NCBI GenBank assembly: GCA_014238415.1
Contig: JABABA010000001.1
Span: 305,992 to 369,991, forward strand
Origin: Planctomycetota bacterium
GTDB taxonomy: Bacteria; Planctomycetota; UBA1135; GCA-002686595
DNA: 64,000 nt
Reading direction: 5' to 3'
Shown: positions 45,061 to 53,917 of the stretch, piece after piece
How positions within the stretch are numbered: position 1 is the first letter of the stretch
How the letters are laid out: each line of letters begins with the position of its first letter
Made by a program: the position numbers and the translations under genes
The notes under the pieces: model-generated
What the model was told of the DNA's origin: nothing
The model's database searches: none
Seen by the model: the letters and a program-made list of their open reading frames with translations, nothing else

Positions 45061-45088
45061 AAGAGCCGATCTCAAGGGGTCGGCTCTT
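45061..45088. terminator. Hairpin terminator between convergent genes
   Basis: AAGAGCCGA (45061-45069) and TCGGCTCTT (45080-45088) form a perfect nine-base stem with a ten-base loop. On the plus strand a T-rich stretch (TTGTTCTATCTCTT) follows, so it is a good terminator for the S41 protease gene. It overlaps the stop of the minus-strand transporter gene. Confidence 0.7.
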
Positions 45089-46253
45089 GTTCTATCTCTT
45101 CTGCATTGTCAGGTGGGACATCATCCGCAGCCGCAAACTGTTCCATGGCAGGCACCACCAGCTCGCGTACCAGAATCAAGCCCGATGCCGCCAGGGGCAA
45201 GGCCAGGAGGAAGCCAAACATGCCCATGGTTGCACCGCCGATAAAGACCGCCACAAAAACAAACAGGGGATGCAAGCCGAGTGAATCCCCCAAAATACGA
45301 GGCACCAGAAAGTAACCCTCAAGCACTTCCGCGATGGCAAACACCGCGCTTATCAAACCAAAGGTCACGAGAAACTCAGCCCCAGGCGAAGTCAGAGCCA
45401 CCAGGAAGGTGAACGCATAACCCAGGAAAGCCCCCACAAAAGGAATCAAGGCCGCGAATCCGGAGGCCATGCCGAGGAAAACCGCATAGGGTGCCCCCAC
45501 CAGCCACAAGCCCACTGTCAACAGCACCCCTTTGATCAAGCAAACAGTCAAGCGCCCGCGAAAGAAGACAGTCAGCACTCCCCCGATGCGCTGGGCGATA
45601 CGTGCAACGCGCTCCTGCTCGGGTGCAGGCACATACTTGCGCACCCCTGCGTGAATGCGGTCCAACTCAAACAACAAGTACCAGGCGTAGATCGGCAAAA
45701 GCACCAGCATGGAAACCAAGCCCACGGCGGATCCAAACCAGTGACTCAAGACCCCGGCCCCCTGGGCGGCCACATCCCCCTCACGACCGGCACCAAATTC
45801 AAGCCACAGTTGCTGAGCGAGCAACGCCAGAGTCGAACCCTCCCCGAGCCCGACCACCCGTACACTTCCATCCGCATCGTCAAACAGCCAGCCCAACCAG
45901 GCCGAACTGCGATGGGTCTCGACAAAACTGCCCAGACGGGCATCCAGCGTAGGAATCAGGCCCAACTCCGGATCCAGCACGCGCTCCGCCAACAGGCTGC
46001 CCTGACTCCAGGCGACCAACCCCATCAGGACAGAAAAGATCGCAAACAGGAAGTAGATTGTGTTGACCGCCCGCAACCGGCTCCAGCCACGGCCTTCCAG
46101 CTTGAGCACCAAGGGTTGGGCAATGTATGCCAGTACATAGCCCGCTACCAGGGGATTCAGAATGTCGCGCACCTGCCAGGCCGCCAAGACCGCCAACAAA
46201 GTCAATACCGCCAGGGCCGTGTTGCGCCTTTGGGGAGACAATCGATCCAGCAT
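45072..46253 (-). CDS. AI-2E family transporter (PerM-like)
   Basis: A 393-residue inner-membrane protein with about eight hydrophobic segments. NPLVAGYVLAYIAQPLV near residue 32 and the C-terminal GLHPLFVFVAVFIGGATMGMFGFLLALPLAA block are family features. Members export autoinducer-2 or act as sodium antiporters; the substrate is not predictable. A charged insert at about 115-170 (with DDADGSVRVVGLGEG) is longer than normal. Its ATG shares a base with the stop of the preceding gene (TGATG). Confidence 0.88.
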   Translation of the reverse strand: MLDRLSPQRRNTALAVLTLLAVLAAWQVRDILNPLVAGYVLAYIAQPLVLKLEGRGWSRLRAVNTIYFLFAIFSVLMGLVAWSQGSLLAERVLDPELGLIPTLDARLGSFVETHRSSAWLGWLFDDADGSVRVVGLGEGSTLALLAQQLWLEFGAGREGDVAAQGAGVLSHWFGSAVGLVSMLVLLPIYAWYLLFELDRIHAGVRKYVPAPEQERVARIAQRIGGVLTVFFRGRLTVCLIKGVLLTVGLWLVGAPYAVFLGMASGFAALIPFVGAFLGYAFTFLVALTSPGAEFLVTFGLISAVFAIAEVLEGYFLVPRILGDSLGLHPLFVFVAVFIGGATMGMFGFLLALPLAASGLILVRELVVPAMEQFAAADDVPPDNAEEIEQEPTP

Positions 46254-46666
46254 CAGTCCCTTTGCCCTCCCCTGCCGAAGAGATCCCCTTCCAGGGGCAA
46301 TTGGGGTTCCCAGGCCAGTTGGAGGCCCTCCTCAAAATCAAAAACCCTCTCGAAGTCCGCAAGCGAGTCGCTCTCCTGTCGCGAGAAGAGCTTGCATTCA
46401 ATCAGGACGTAAACAATTTCTCCCCAATCCCGAGTGGTCTTCAAGCCCCAGGAGTTCCAAACCTCTTTCGCCAAAGGGCCATAAATCTCCAAGGCCAGCA
46501 AACGCAAGGCCTCCACAAGCTCTTGACCACTCACATGTCGATCAGGGACATCCGCTTCCGAACGCCCGGTCATCTTCACCGCCTGATCGAGACCTGACAG
46601 CAAGAAATGATAGGCCTCAACGGCAAAGCGTCCATCTTCTTTGGCTGCGCGGCGAATTGTGTCCAT
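46253..46666 (-). CDS. Minf_1886 family protein
   Basis: A 137-residue soluble protein. RFAVEAYHFLLSGLD, HVSGQELVEALRLLALE, GPLAKEVWNSWGLKTTRDWGEIVY and DFERVFDFEEGL match the conserved family named after a Methylacidiphilum protein, found mostly in PVC bacteria. No function is established. It sits between holB (20 bases) and the AI-2E-type transporter (1-base overlap). Confidence 0.8.
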   Translation of the reverse strand: MDTIRRAAKEDGRFAVEAYHFLLSGLDQAVKMTGRSEADVPDRHVSGQELVEALRLLALEIYGPLAKEVWNSWGLKTTRDWGEIVYVLIECKLFSRQESDSLADFERVFDFEEGLQLAWEPQLPLEGDLFGRGGQRD

Positions 46667-46686
46667 GGTAAGAAGAGGTGAGTTGA

Positions 46687-47754
46687 TCAGGCCTGCTGGG
46701 GCTCCAGCAGCAGACTGTTGGTCGAGTCAAGAACGCGCTCCAGTACGCCTCCAGGATTGAGATTGAGATCCACGTCTCGACGCCCCTCAAGCCAGACCTC
46801 AAGTCGCCGCGCCCTGGCCGCATCACTTGGGCAGTGGCAATCCTGCAGCCTTGTCCCATGCATGACAGCTTCCCCGGCAAGACCAGCGGCCAAACGCTCC
46901 TGATCGCGCAACACCTCAAGGCCCAGTTCCAAAAGAAACCGCACCCTGTTACGCTCCTCAGCCTTGGGAGTACGCCCCTTGAAATCGCCGGGCAGTTCCA
47001 ACAACTCGGCAGTCAGGGATGGCGCCTTGATTGGCTCCCGGAACGCCCGCATCAGGAGCGACAAACACTCACGGGCGCTGCGACGCCAGAGACTGAGCAG
47101 CCGACCAGGGGAGCCCGCCGCCAGGCGCAACCATTCCGGATCCGCCGAACACTCAGACGCCTCCCGGGCCAGGGCCTGACTGACTTCTGCCGTGGTCAAG
47201 CTCGAAACAGAGTGCTGCACCAGGCGGCTGCGCACCGTGTCAAGCAGAGCCTCGGGCCGCGAGGTCTCAAGTGCCAGCAGCACCCGCTCCCCGGGCTCCT
47301 CCAGTGTCTTCAGGAAAGCATTCTGGGTCTCCTCGTTCATGCGATCCGCATCGCGGACCACTACCACGCGCCAACCAGCTTCCCCCGCCACCAGACGCAG
47401 AAAGGTCTCAATTGATTCCCCCGCCCAGGCATTTTGAGGACGCACTTCCCGTCGAGCCACAAAGTGAATAGTCAATTCCTCGAAGCCATGACTCAAGGCA
47501 TCCACACGCAGCAGATCCGGATGGGACCCCGCTGCTACCCGACGACAGGCGGGACACTCCCAGCAGGGTTCGCCAGGGCCGTGCTGACACAAGAGCCCCT
47601 CCGCCAGGCGCTCGAGGGTCAGAAACTTGCCCACCCCCGAAGGCCCGGTCAGAAGCAGCGCGTGACCAAGACGACCGGCTTCAGCCGCAGCCCAAAGACC
47701 ATGCAAGAGAGCTCCATGCCCCATGATTTCGGGAACCTGTATGTCAGAGGACAT
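46687..47754 (-). CDS. holB: DNA polymerase III delta' subunit
   Basis: A 355-residue AAA+ clamp-loader subunit. It starts MSSDIQVPEIMGHG; the Walker A-like TGPSGVGKF is near 36-44 and the four-Cys zinc module (C-x8-C-x2-C-x2-C: CQHGPGEPCWECPACRR) near 56-72. DADRMNEETQNAFLKTLEEPG is the sensor/SRC-like block diagnostic of delta'/DnaX. P-loop retention differs from E. coli delta', so a DnaX-like ATP binding is possible. Overlaps tmk by 11 bases; tmk-holB is a classic pair. Confidence 0.92.
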   Translation of the reverse strand: MSSDIQVPEIMGHGALLHGLWAAAEAGRLGHALLLTGPSGVGKFLTLERLAEGLLCQHGPGEPCWECPACRRVAAGSHPDLLRVDALSHGFEELTIHFVARREVRPQNAWAGESIETFLRLVAGEAGWRVVVVRDADRMNEETQNAFLKTLEEPGERVLLALETSRPEALLDTVRSRLVQHSVSSLTTAEVSQALAREASECSADPEWLRLAAGSPGRLLSLWRRSARECLSLLMRAFREPIKAPSLTAELLELPGDFKGRTPKAEERNRVRFLLELGLEVLRDQERLAAGLAGEAVMHGTRLQDCHCPSDAARARRLEVWLEGRRDVDLNLNPGGVLERVLDSTNSLLLEPQQA

Positions 47755-48382
47755 CACGCACCGCCTCAGCAACCCGGGCCGCCACCTGGTCTTCGTCTCC
47801 GTCTGCGTCAACAACAACAGTGGTCTTGAAACACAGCTCTGCATAACGCTTCATGCCCAACGCGACCTGCTGCTGAAAGTCCACCCCACGGTCTTCAATA
47901 CGATCCGTTGACACCCCGCGCCGTTGCGCCGCAATACTCACCGGCAGATCCAGAATCAAGGTCAGATCCGGTTCAGGGGATCCGGCCCAGCCATGGAGCA
48001 ACTCAAGCACATGCTCCTCGGGCAGACCACAAGCAAACGCCTGGTAGGCAAAGGTAGAAGGATGAAAGCGCTCCGAGACCACGCTGATGCCCGCCTCCAA
48101 GCAGGGCCGTATTCGTTTCTCCAACAACTGGCGCCTGGCTGCACAAAACAGGAGTGCCTCTACTCCTGGAGACAAATCCGAATCCCGATCAAGCAGCAAG
48201 TCTCGCAGGAGTTCTCCCTCTGTGGTGCCCCCGGGTTCGCGCACGTGCTCGACCTGCCGGCCCAGTCCAGAGAGGTGTGCCATGAGCCGCAGGGCCTGGG
48301 TGGACTTGCCGCAGCCGTCCACCCCGTCAAGGACAATCAATCGAGCGGAGCCGGCGCTGGATTGTTCAGGAGGAGGATTCAC
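47744..48382 (-). CDS. tmk: Thymidylate kinase
   Basis: A 212-residue dTMP kinase. P-loop DGVDGCGKST at 19-28, REPGGTTEGELLRDLLLD, and SERFHPSTFAYQAFA with the thymidine-binding block; the lid is short (RRGVSTDRIEDRG). The start is GTG at 48382. It is followed by holB with an 11-base overlap. The sulfatase gene ends 68 bases upstream. Confidence 0.96.
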   Translation of the reverse strand: MNPPPEQSSAGSARLIVLDGVDGCGKSTQALRLMAHLSGLGRQVEHVREPGGTTEGELLRDLLLDRDSDLSPGVEALLFCAARRQLLEKRIRPCLEAGISVVSERFHPSTFAYQAFACGLPEEHVLELLHGWAGSPEPDLTLILDLPVSIAAQRRGVSTDRIEDRGVDFQQQVALGMKRYAELCFKTTVVVDADGDEDQVAARVAEAVRDVL

Positions 48383-48450
48383 CCCAACCAGGATAGGGTT
48401 CGGGGCCTCCCACTTGAACCCCTGCCCGGGTTTCCAGGAAGGGCGGGCGA

Positions 48451-50766
48451 TCAGTGGTCCTGATCTCCTCCCCCATACCCCAGGGCATCGAGACGGGCCT
48501 CCTCTGCGGCGCCAAGATCGGCGCCCAGGCGTTTGCCCGTGCTGACCCGCTCGACCCAGTCCTTCACATCCCGCTCCAGGCGAGCTGCCTGCGCAGAGTT
48601 TTCACGGGCGAGATCGTGCAGAAAAGCCGGATCCTGATCAGGGGTGAAGAGCATGCTTTGACCCACGGTGAGTTCACGCCCAGGACCCAGTTGATTGGAA
48701 TCTGCCAGGGTGTGGATGAAGTGCAGGTTGGTCTCACAGCAGCCCGCCTGCAAGAGAGCGCTGTGCACAAAACGCACCCGGCGGGCAGCGTTCAGCTTGC
48801 CCGCGGCAGCTCGAAGAAGATCATCACCAGGCAATCTTGCGGGCATTTCGAGGCCCAGCCAGTGAGTGAGGGTCGGAGCCAGATCCAGGCTCGAGACGCG
48901 TTGCTCAACGACTCCCTGGGGACCTCCCGGCAGGGACAAGATCATGGGCACCCGCAACACAGCGGGGTAGCAGAACAAGTGATTGAACCAGACATCCTGT
49001 TCACCAAGTGCCTCCCCGTGATCGCTGAGTACGGCCAGAGCATAGGCCTTACGTCCGCGGGATCGATCGAGAGCCTCAACCAGCGAACCGAACAGGCTGT
49101 CGGTATATTCCACCCCCGCGTCGTAGAGGTGCTGGGCGTAAGCCTGATTGGTCACACCCTCCAAGAATTCTCCGGGCTTGGTGTACATGCTGCGACCGAT
49201 GCTGGGTGGGTCGACTTCTCGCGGAGGAGGGATGTGCTCTGCTTCGTAGGCAGCCAAGAATTCAGCAGGTGGACCATAGGGGGTATGGGGATCGAAGAGG
49301 TGCACCCACGGGAACAAGGGCGCTTGGGAGGATTCCTTTTCCAACCAGTCCTCTACCACTTCCAAGGTCAGTGCCCCATCCACCACCGCCCCCCGGCGCA
49401 CCCGATGGAACAAATCAAAACCCCTGCCCAAGCCCGAATAGGCCGGCTCCAGGTGGTGCACGCTGACAGCAGCAGCAGTGCGATAGCCCTTCTCGGCAAA
49501 ACCCTGAGCCAGGGTCCGGATGGCAGGATCGAGGCGCGAACGGTTGTCCAGCAAGCCATGGCGAGGCACGCTGAGGCCCGTCAGGATCGAAGCGTGACTG
49601 GGAAGAGTCGAGTTGCAGGCACTCCAGGCGTTGCTGAAGAGCAGTCCGCCCGCCGCCAGGGCGTCAAGGTTCGGGGTGGCGGTGGCTCCTCCCAAACAAC
49701 CCAGCGCGTCCCAGCGCAGGGTGTCCAGAGTCACCAGGATCACATCCGGCCGGCCATCCTTCAGGCGCTGGCCCAGCACATGGGGCGCACCCCACCAGAG
49801 GCCCGGGTGCTCCTGATCAACGTCTCCTCCGCTGACAAGCGCAGCGGTACAACGGAGTTCGATCTCCTGGCCCTGGTAGTCCACAAGGTCCGCCTCAAAC
49901 CGTAGCCAGCCTTGAGTGCTTTGAGATCGAAGGACCTTGGCCAGGGGCACGAACTCCCCAGCGCCGCGCACCGCCACCTGAAAACTCCAATCTCCGGCAG
50001 CATCCAAGCGCGCATCCGTGCCCACATCGAGCACCAGACGCCCACCCCTGGGAACCCTGCAGCGGGCCACAAGAGCGCGCCCGGGTGTGCACACGAAGGT
50101 GCGCCTCAAATCCCCACCGGTGCCGAGCAATCCCGCGTCCAAGCCAGACGCATCCGGTCCGTCCCGGTAGCCGCTACGCACCAGTTCGATGCTCTCGAGA
50201 CCATAGGACTGGGGACCGCCTCCCACGGGGTAGAGCGATAGCCGCGTGACCCGTCCACTCCAATCCGGTGAAAGGACCAGATCAAAACGTGCAACCTGAG
50301 TGCTTGTGTCTACAGGAACCCCAAGACGGAAAACCTCATCGCCACCAGCCGCAGTCTGCCAGAAGAGAACAGCTTCGGTGCCCGCATGCCACTTGCCACG
50401 CAGCAGAAGCGCATCGAATCCACTGGCCAACTGGTCCTCTGCCCAAACCCAATAGGCATGGTCCACTCCACGCTGAGGAGCGTAGTCCCTTGCTCGCACA
50501 CGCACACCGGGTGCGCCTTCTTCCGCAGCCAACAAACCTGCGTTGACCGGCTCCCAAGGAGCCAGGTCAGCCAATCCGCTGTCAGCACCAGCAATCTGCC
50601 AGGATTGGAGCACAGTGTCCTCCCGTGACAAAACCTGTCCGACGGCGCGCCCATCTTCGAGGTGCAGATCCAGGCGCACGATCCCATCGATCTCGCGTAC
50701 ATCGGAAGAACAAGCAGCCAGCAACCCCAGCAAGACCAGGGGCCAGGCAAGCTCACTTGTCCCCAT
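48451..50766 (-). CDS. Sulfatase-family lipoprotein with a threonine nucleophile
   Basis: A 771-residue predicted lipoprotein. MGTSELAWPLVLLGLLAACSSD gives lipobox LAAC. Residues 25-335 form a beta-rich N-terminal region unlike the usual sulfatases. The alkaline-phosphatase/sulfatase fold starts at about 340 (ILVTLDTLRWDALG, metal ligand D348). The active-site block NSTLPSHASILTG places T387 where sulfatases have the Cys or Ser turned into formylglycine, so it is more likely a phosphotransferase or phosphodiesterase. LSDHGEALGE supplies Asp/His ligands. The start lies 14 bases inside the preceding protease gene, so the two are coupled. Confidence 0.82.
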   Translation of the reverse strand: MGTSELAWPLVLLGLLAACSSDVREIDGIVRLDLHLEDGRAVGQVLSREDTVLQSWQIAGADSGLADLAPWEPVNAGLLAAEEGAPGVRVRARDYAPQRGVDHAYWVWAEDQLASGFDALLLRGKWHAGTEAVLFWQTAAGGDEVFRLGVPVDTSTQVARFDLVLSPDWSGRVTRLSLYPVGGGPQSYGLESIELVRSGYRDGPDASGLDAGLLGTGGDLRRTFVCTPGRALVARCRVPRGGRLVLDVGTDARLDAAGDWSFQVAVRGAGEFVPLAKVLRSQSTQGWLRFEADLVDYQGQEIELRCTAALVSGGDVDQEHPGLWWGAPHVLGQRLKDGRPDVILVTLDTLRWDALGCLGGATATPNLDALAAGGLLFSNAWSACNSTLPSHASILTGLSVPRHGLLDNRSRLDPAIRTLAQGFAEKGYRTAAAVSVHHLEPAYSGLGRGFDLFHRVRRGAVVDGALTLEVVEDWLEKESSQAPLFPWVHLFDPHTPYGPPAEFLAAYEAEHIPPPREVDPPSIGRSMYTKPGEFLEGVTNQAYAQHLYDAGVEYTDSLFGSLVEALDRSRGRKAYALAVLSDHGEALGEQDVWFNHLFCYPAVLRVPMILSLPGGPQGVVEQRVSSLDLAPTLTHWLGLEMPARLPGDDLLRAAAGKLNAARRVRFVHSALLQAGCCETNLHFIHTLADSNQLGPGRELTVGQSMLFTPDQDPAFLHDLARENSAQAARLERDVKDWVERVSTGKRLGADLGAAEEARLDALGYGGGDQDH

Positions 50767-53700
50767 CGGGAACCAACGCATCCACGGCCTCCAAGTATTT
50801 CTGCGCGCGCTCATCAGCCCCCTGGGCCTTAGCGCACTCCGCTCTCAAGCTGAGCAAGCGCGCACGCTCCGCGTCAGACAAAGGCGTCAATAGCCACTGT
50901 TTTGCACCGCCAAGTCGTTCGCGCTCCGCTGCAGGAAGAGTACCCAGGGTCGCCCCGGGTCGTATTTCTCGGGAATCTCCCTGAAAAACACAATAGTCCG
51001 GGTCAAGGTCCACAGGCACCGCAAGAGCCATGGCAAATTCCACCTCCGCCCTCGCGTACCGCTTCAGAGCCAACAGACTCTTGCCCCACGCGTCATGCAG
51101 ATCACGACGGAAGGGATCCACTTCATTGGCTTCCTCGAACAAACGCGCGGCCTGCTCATAGCGTTCCCCCGCGTGATGCCAGCGAGCGATCTTCACACGC
51201 AGATCGTACTCCCCCGGGTTCCAGGCCAGCCAACGGTCCAGGGCCTCCATCGCCTCTTCTGTCCGCCCGGCCTGTTCATGCAGTTTTGCCAGCGATCGCT
51301 CAGCAGAGAAAGCAGGGTCGTCATAGCCCGGGAAGCACAGTTCGGCCTCCTGATACCACAGCAAAGCCTCTTCAGATTCCCCGTCCCGTTCCAGCAATCG
51401 AGCGAGGGTCATCAGGGCCCGATAATCGCGGCCTCCCACGGAGGCACCATCCAAGAACAACTCCAAGGCAACGGTTTGGTCCCCTGCCTTCAGCGCCATC
51501 TCCGCCTGCAGAAACATGGCCCGAGGTGACTCGAGGCCAGCAAGGGAAGCAACCCTCAGGGCCGCCTCTGCGTCCACACGAGACCCCTGCTGCCAGTGAC
51601 CCCAGGCCATGGAAAGCCAGGACCTGCCCCACTCCTCCAACTCGGCGGGATCCTCCGGCGGTTCCTGCCCCACGGAAAGAAGCAGACGGCCCATACGCCG
51701 AGGATCCTGACGGGGCTCCAATGCCAGGTTCTCCACCAGCCGTGTCGCATAGACGGCAAAGTCCCGGTCCACCTCCTCGGGGGTCAGCCCCAGCTCACGC
51801 TCAAAGGCCTGATCAAGATCAAGGCCCTCGTCAAAGGCCTGCAGCAAACCAACCATGGGCCCAAAGCCGTGTTCCTCAATCAACATGGAGCACAAGAGTC
51901 CACCCTGGTAGTAACCGAACAGAATACGTGGGCCGCGAAAGGCGCGGTTCAGGTCCCGCACCAGGATCAGATTGCCCGTGCCGACACTGTCGAGCAACTC
52001 CCTGCGCATATTGCGGGTCCAACCTGGGTTGCGCTCGGTCTCTTCCCAGGTGGCGAGCCCCTCGGTGATCCAGCGCGGGCAACGGTTGTGGGAGAGACCA
52101 AGGTGCACCACATGGCTGAACTCATGCCAGGCAGTGCGCGCCCAGGAAAAAGACCCACGAATTTCTGCCAGGGGCGAGACACTGGTGACCACCGGGCCAA
52201 AGCAGACCCCCAGGGCTGGAAACCCCTCGAAACCCACCGACCGCACGCTGAAATCAGAAAAGCGCCGGAAGACCTCGATGCGCGTGTGCCCCGGAGTGTG
52301 TCCGTACCGTGTGGCAAAAGTCTCCCGGGCCTCGGAGTAGAAAGGAACCAGATAAGTCTCAAAAACCTCAGCTGCGTCAGGCATCCAGGCAAAGGTCAAC
52401 TCTCCACGCCGATCCTCCACAGTCTCCGCCTGCAAGCGTGACAGCACCATGGCCAGATTGTGACGCTTCGCGTCCTGGCGGCCCTGGGCTGCAGTCTTGG
52501 CCTTTCCGAGCGCCTCCAACGCAGCGCGCTCATCGCCGCTATTGGCCAGGGCCAGTCCCAACAGTGCCCAAGCACGGTGGTCCGTGGGGTCGCGTTCAAC
52601 AGCTGTCTGCAGGAACGGCCGGGCCTCCTGAAAACGATAGAGTTGCAGAAGAGTGCTGCCCACCAAACGCTCCGGACGCGAATCATTGGGACCTCGCTCC
52701 TCAAGAGCCTTGAGCAGTTCCATGCAGTCCCCCCTGCGATGTTCGATCCAGGCCATGGCGCCCTGCAGAGAACGCACATCCCTGCGATCGGGGGCCAACT
52801 CCTCCAAACGACTCAAGTGGCGGCGCGCACGCACCAATTGTCCGTCTGCCAGATCACTGCTGGCCGCAGCCACCAAACCCAAAATCGAATCCGGCCGCAG
52901 GTTGAGGAGCTGCGCCAGGATCTGCTCCGGCGACTGACTCTGGCGCATACGATTCAAGCGGTGCAACTCGGCCTGGGCCAGGAGCGCACCCTGATGACCG
53001 GGACAAAGCTGCAGTGCTTCGCGCAGGAGCAAGCCCACTGAGCGCTTGCCCTGGGCCTCCACCTCCTGCTCACTCTCGAAGTAGACCCCGGCCAGGGCAA
53101 CCAGGACACTGGCCTCCCGGCCGCGAGCCAGGCGATCCGCTTCCACGAGTGCCACCGAAGCCCCCACCAGACCTCCCTCGTACTGATGACACAACCCGCG
53201 GGCCAACTCCTGCTGCCAATCTCCCGGGGGCGCACTGATTCCCACTTGAGCACTGGCGTGGGCTGCCCTCAGATTTCCCGCCTGATCCTGGGCCTGCACC
53301 CATGCCCAGGCATCCAGGGCATTGCTCCCTGGATCGTGAATTCCGTGACGACCATCACGACCGGAAAGCAGAGCAAGAGCTTCGTCCGTCTGCCCCAGAG
53401 TCAGATGCTGTGCCACCAGGGTTCGTCCACATGCAGCGAGCAGCGCCCGCCGCCGGGCAGGGTTCGGATCGATGGATGCCACGGCGTCCTTGTACGCACG
53501 CCTGGCTTCCCGCAAGGCCAGAAGCGCCTTGCCCTGATCAGCACGCACCAAAGCAAGCAGGTTGCGCGCCGCCGCATCCGCGGGCTCGTCATTGAGATGC
53601 GTCTGAATCAAGGCAAGGGCGGCCCCGTATTGGCCCATGCTCAACAACCGACCAGCCTCAGCCCGTTCCTCGCTCAAAAGAGCCTCGAGTTCCGGGTCCA

Positions 53701-53791
53701 GATCCTGGGCCCAACACTCCTGGCCTCCCCAGGGCAAGGGCGCCACGACCGTCAAGAGGGTCAGCCACACAGCAGTCTTCAGCCAGTGCAT
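50753..53791 (-). CDS. TPR protein with an HExxH metalloprotease domain
   Basis: A 1012-residue exported protein. It begins MHWLKTAVWLTLLTVVAPLPWG, a signal peptide. TPR-type repeats fill about 40-440. The catalytic domain has HEFSH at 556-560 and the third zinc ligand E577 in WITEGLATWEE, the arrangement of gluzincin peptidases (peptidase MA-like). More TPRs cover about 690-1000. Similar domain mixes occur in Planctomycetes and Myxococcota. Substrate unknown. The ORF extends nine codons upstream of the chosen ATG. It overlaps the sulfatase gene downstream. Confidence 0.82.
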   Translation of the reverse strand: MHWLKTAVWLTLLTVVAPLPWGGQECWAQDLDPELEALLSEERAEAGRLLSMGQYGAALALIQTHLNDEPADAAARNLLALVRADQGKALLALREARRAYKDAVASIDPNPARRRALLAACGRTLVAQHLTLGQTDEALALLSGRDGRHGIHDPGSNALDAWAWVQAQDQAGNLRAAHASAQVGISAPPGDWQQELARGLCHQYEGGLVGASVALVEADRLARGREASVLVALAGVYFESEQEVEAQGKRSVGLLLREALQLCPGHQGALLAQAELHRLNRMRQSQSPEQILAQLLNLRPDSILGLVAAASSDLADGQLVRARRHLSRLEELAPDRRDVRSLQGAMAWIEHRRGDCMELLKALEERGPNDSRPERLVGSTLLQLYRFQEARPFLQTAVERDPTDHRAWALLGLALANSGDERAALEALGKAKTAAQGRQDAKRHNLAMVLSRLQAETVEDRRGELTFAWMPDAAEVFETYLVPFYSEARETFATRYGHTPGHTRIEVFRRFSDFSVRSVGFEGFPALGVCFGPVVTSVSPLAEIRGSFSWARTAWHEFSHVVHLGLSHNRCPRWITEGLATWEETERNPGWTRNMRRELLDSVGTGNLILVRDLNRAFRGPRILFGYYQGGLLCSMLIEEHGFGPMVGLLQAFDEGLDLDQAFERELGLTPEEVDRDFAVYATRLVENLALEPRQDPRRMGRLLLSVGQEPPEDPAELEEWGRSWLSMAWGHWQQGSRVDAEAALRVASLAGLESPRAMFLQAEMALKAGDQTVALELFLDGASVGGRDYRALMTLARLLERDGESEEALLWYQEAELCFPGYDDPAFSAERSLAKLHEQAGRTEEAMEALDRWLAWNPGEYDLRVKIARWHHAGERYEQAARLFEEANEVDPFRRDLHDAWGKSLLALKRYARAEVEFAMALAVPVDLDPDYCVFQGDSREIRPGATLGTLPAAERERLGGAKQWLLTPLSDAERARLLSLRAECAKAQGADERAQKYLEAVDALVPDGDK

Positions 53792-53917
53792 GGCCCCAGC
53801 TTGGCACCTTGGGACCAATCCTCCAAGGTCTGACTTTCCCTCTCTGACAACTCCTGCCTAAAATTCACCCCAAGACAACCCTTGGATCGGGCGCTTGGGA
53901 AAGGGAGACTGTGAGGA

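Noticed and set aside
48454..49905. Plus-strand ORF of 483 codons
   Set aside because: It is wholly antisense to the sulfatase-fold gene, whose motifs are clear. Its protein is low-complexity and has no family pattern; codon bias on the opposite strand explains it.
50902..52068. Plus-strand ORF of 388 codons
   Set aside because: Antisense to the TPR metalloprotease; Pro/Arg-rich shadow translation.
53859..53864. TAAAAT as a -10 box for the amidase gene
   Set aside because: No acceptable -35 element at 16-18 bases; too weak to report as a promoter.
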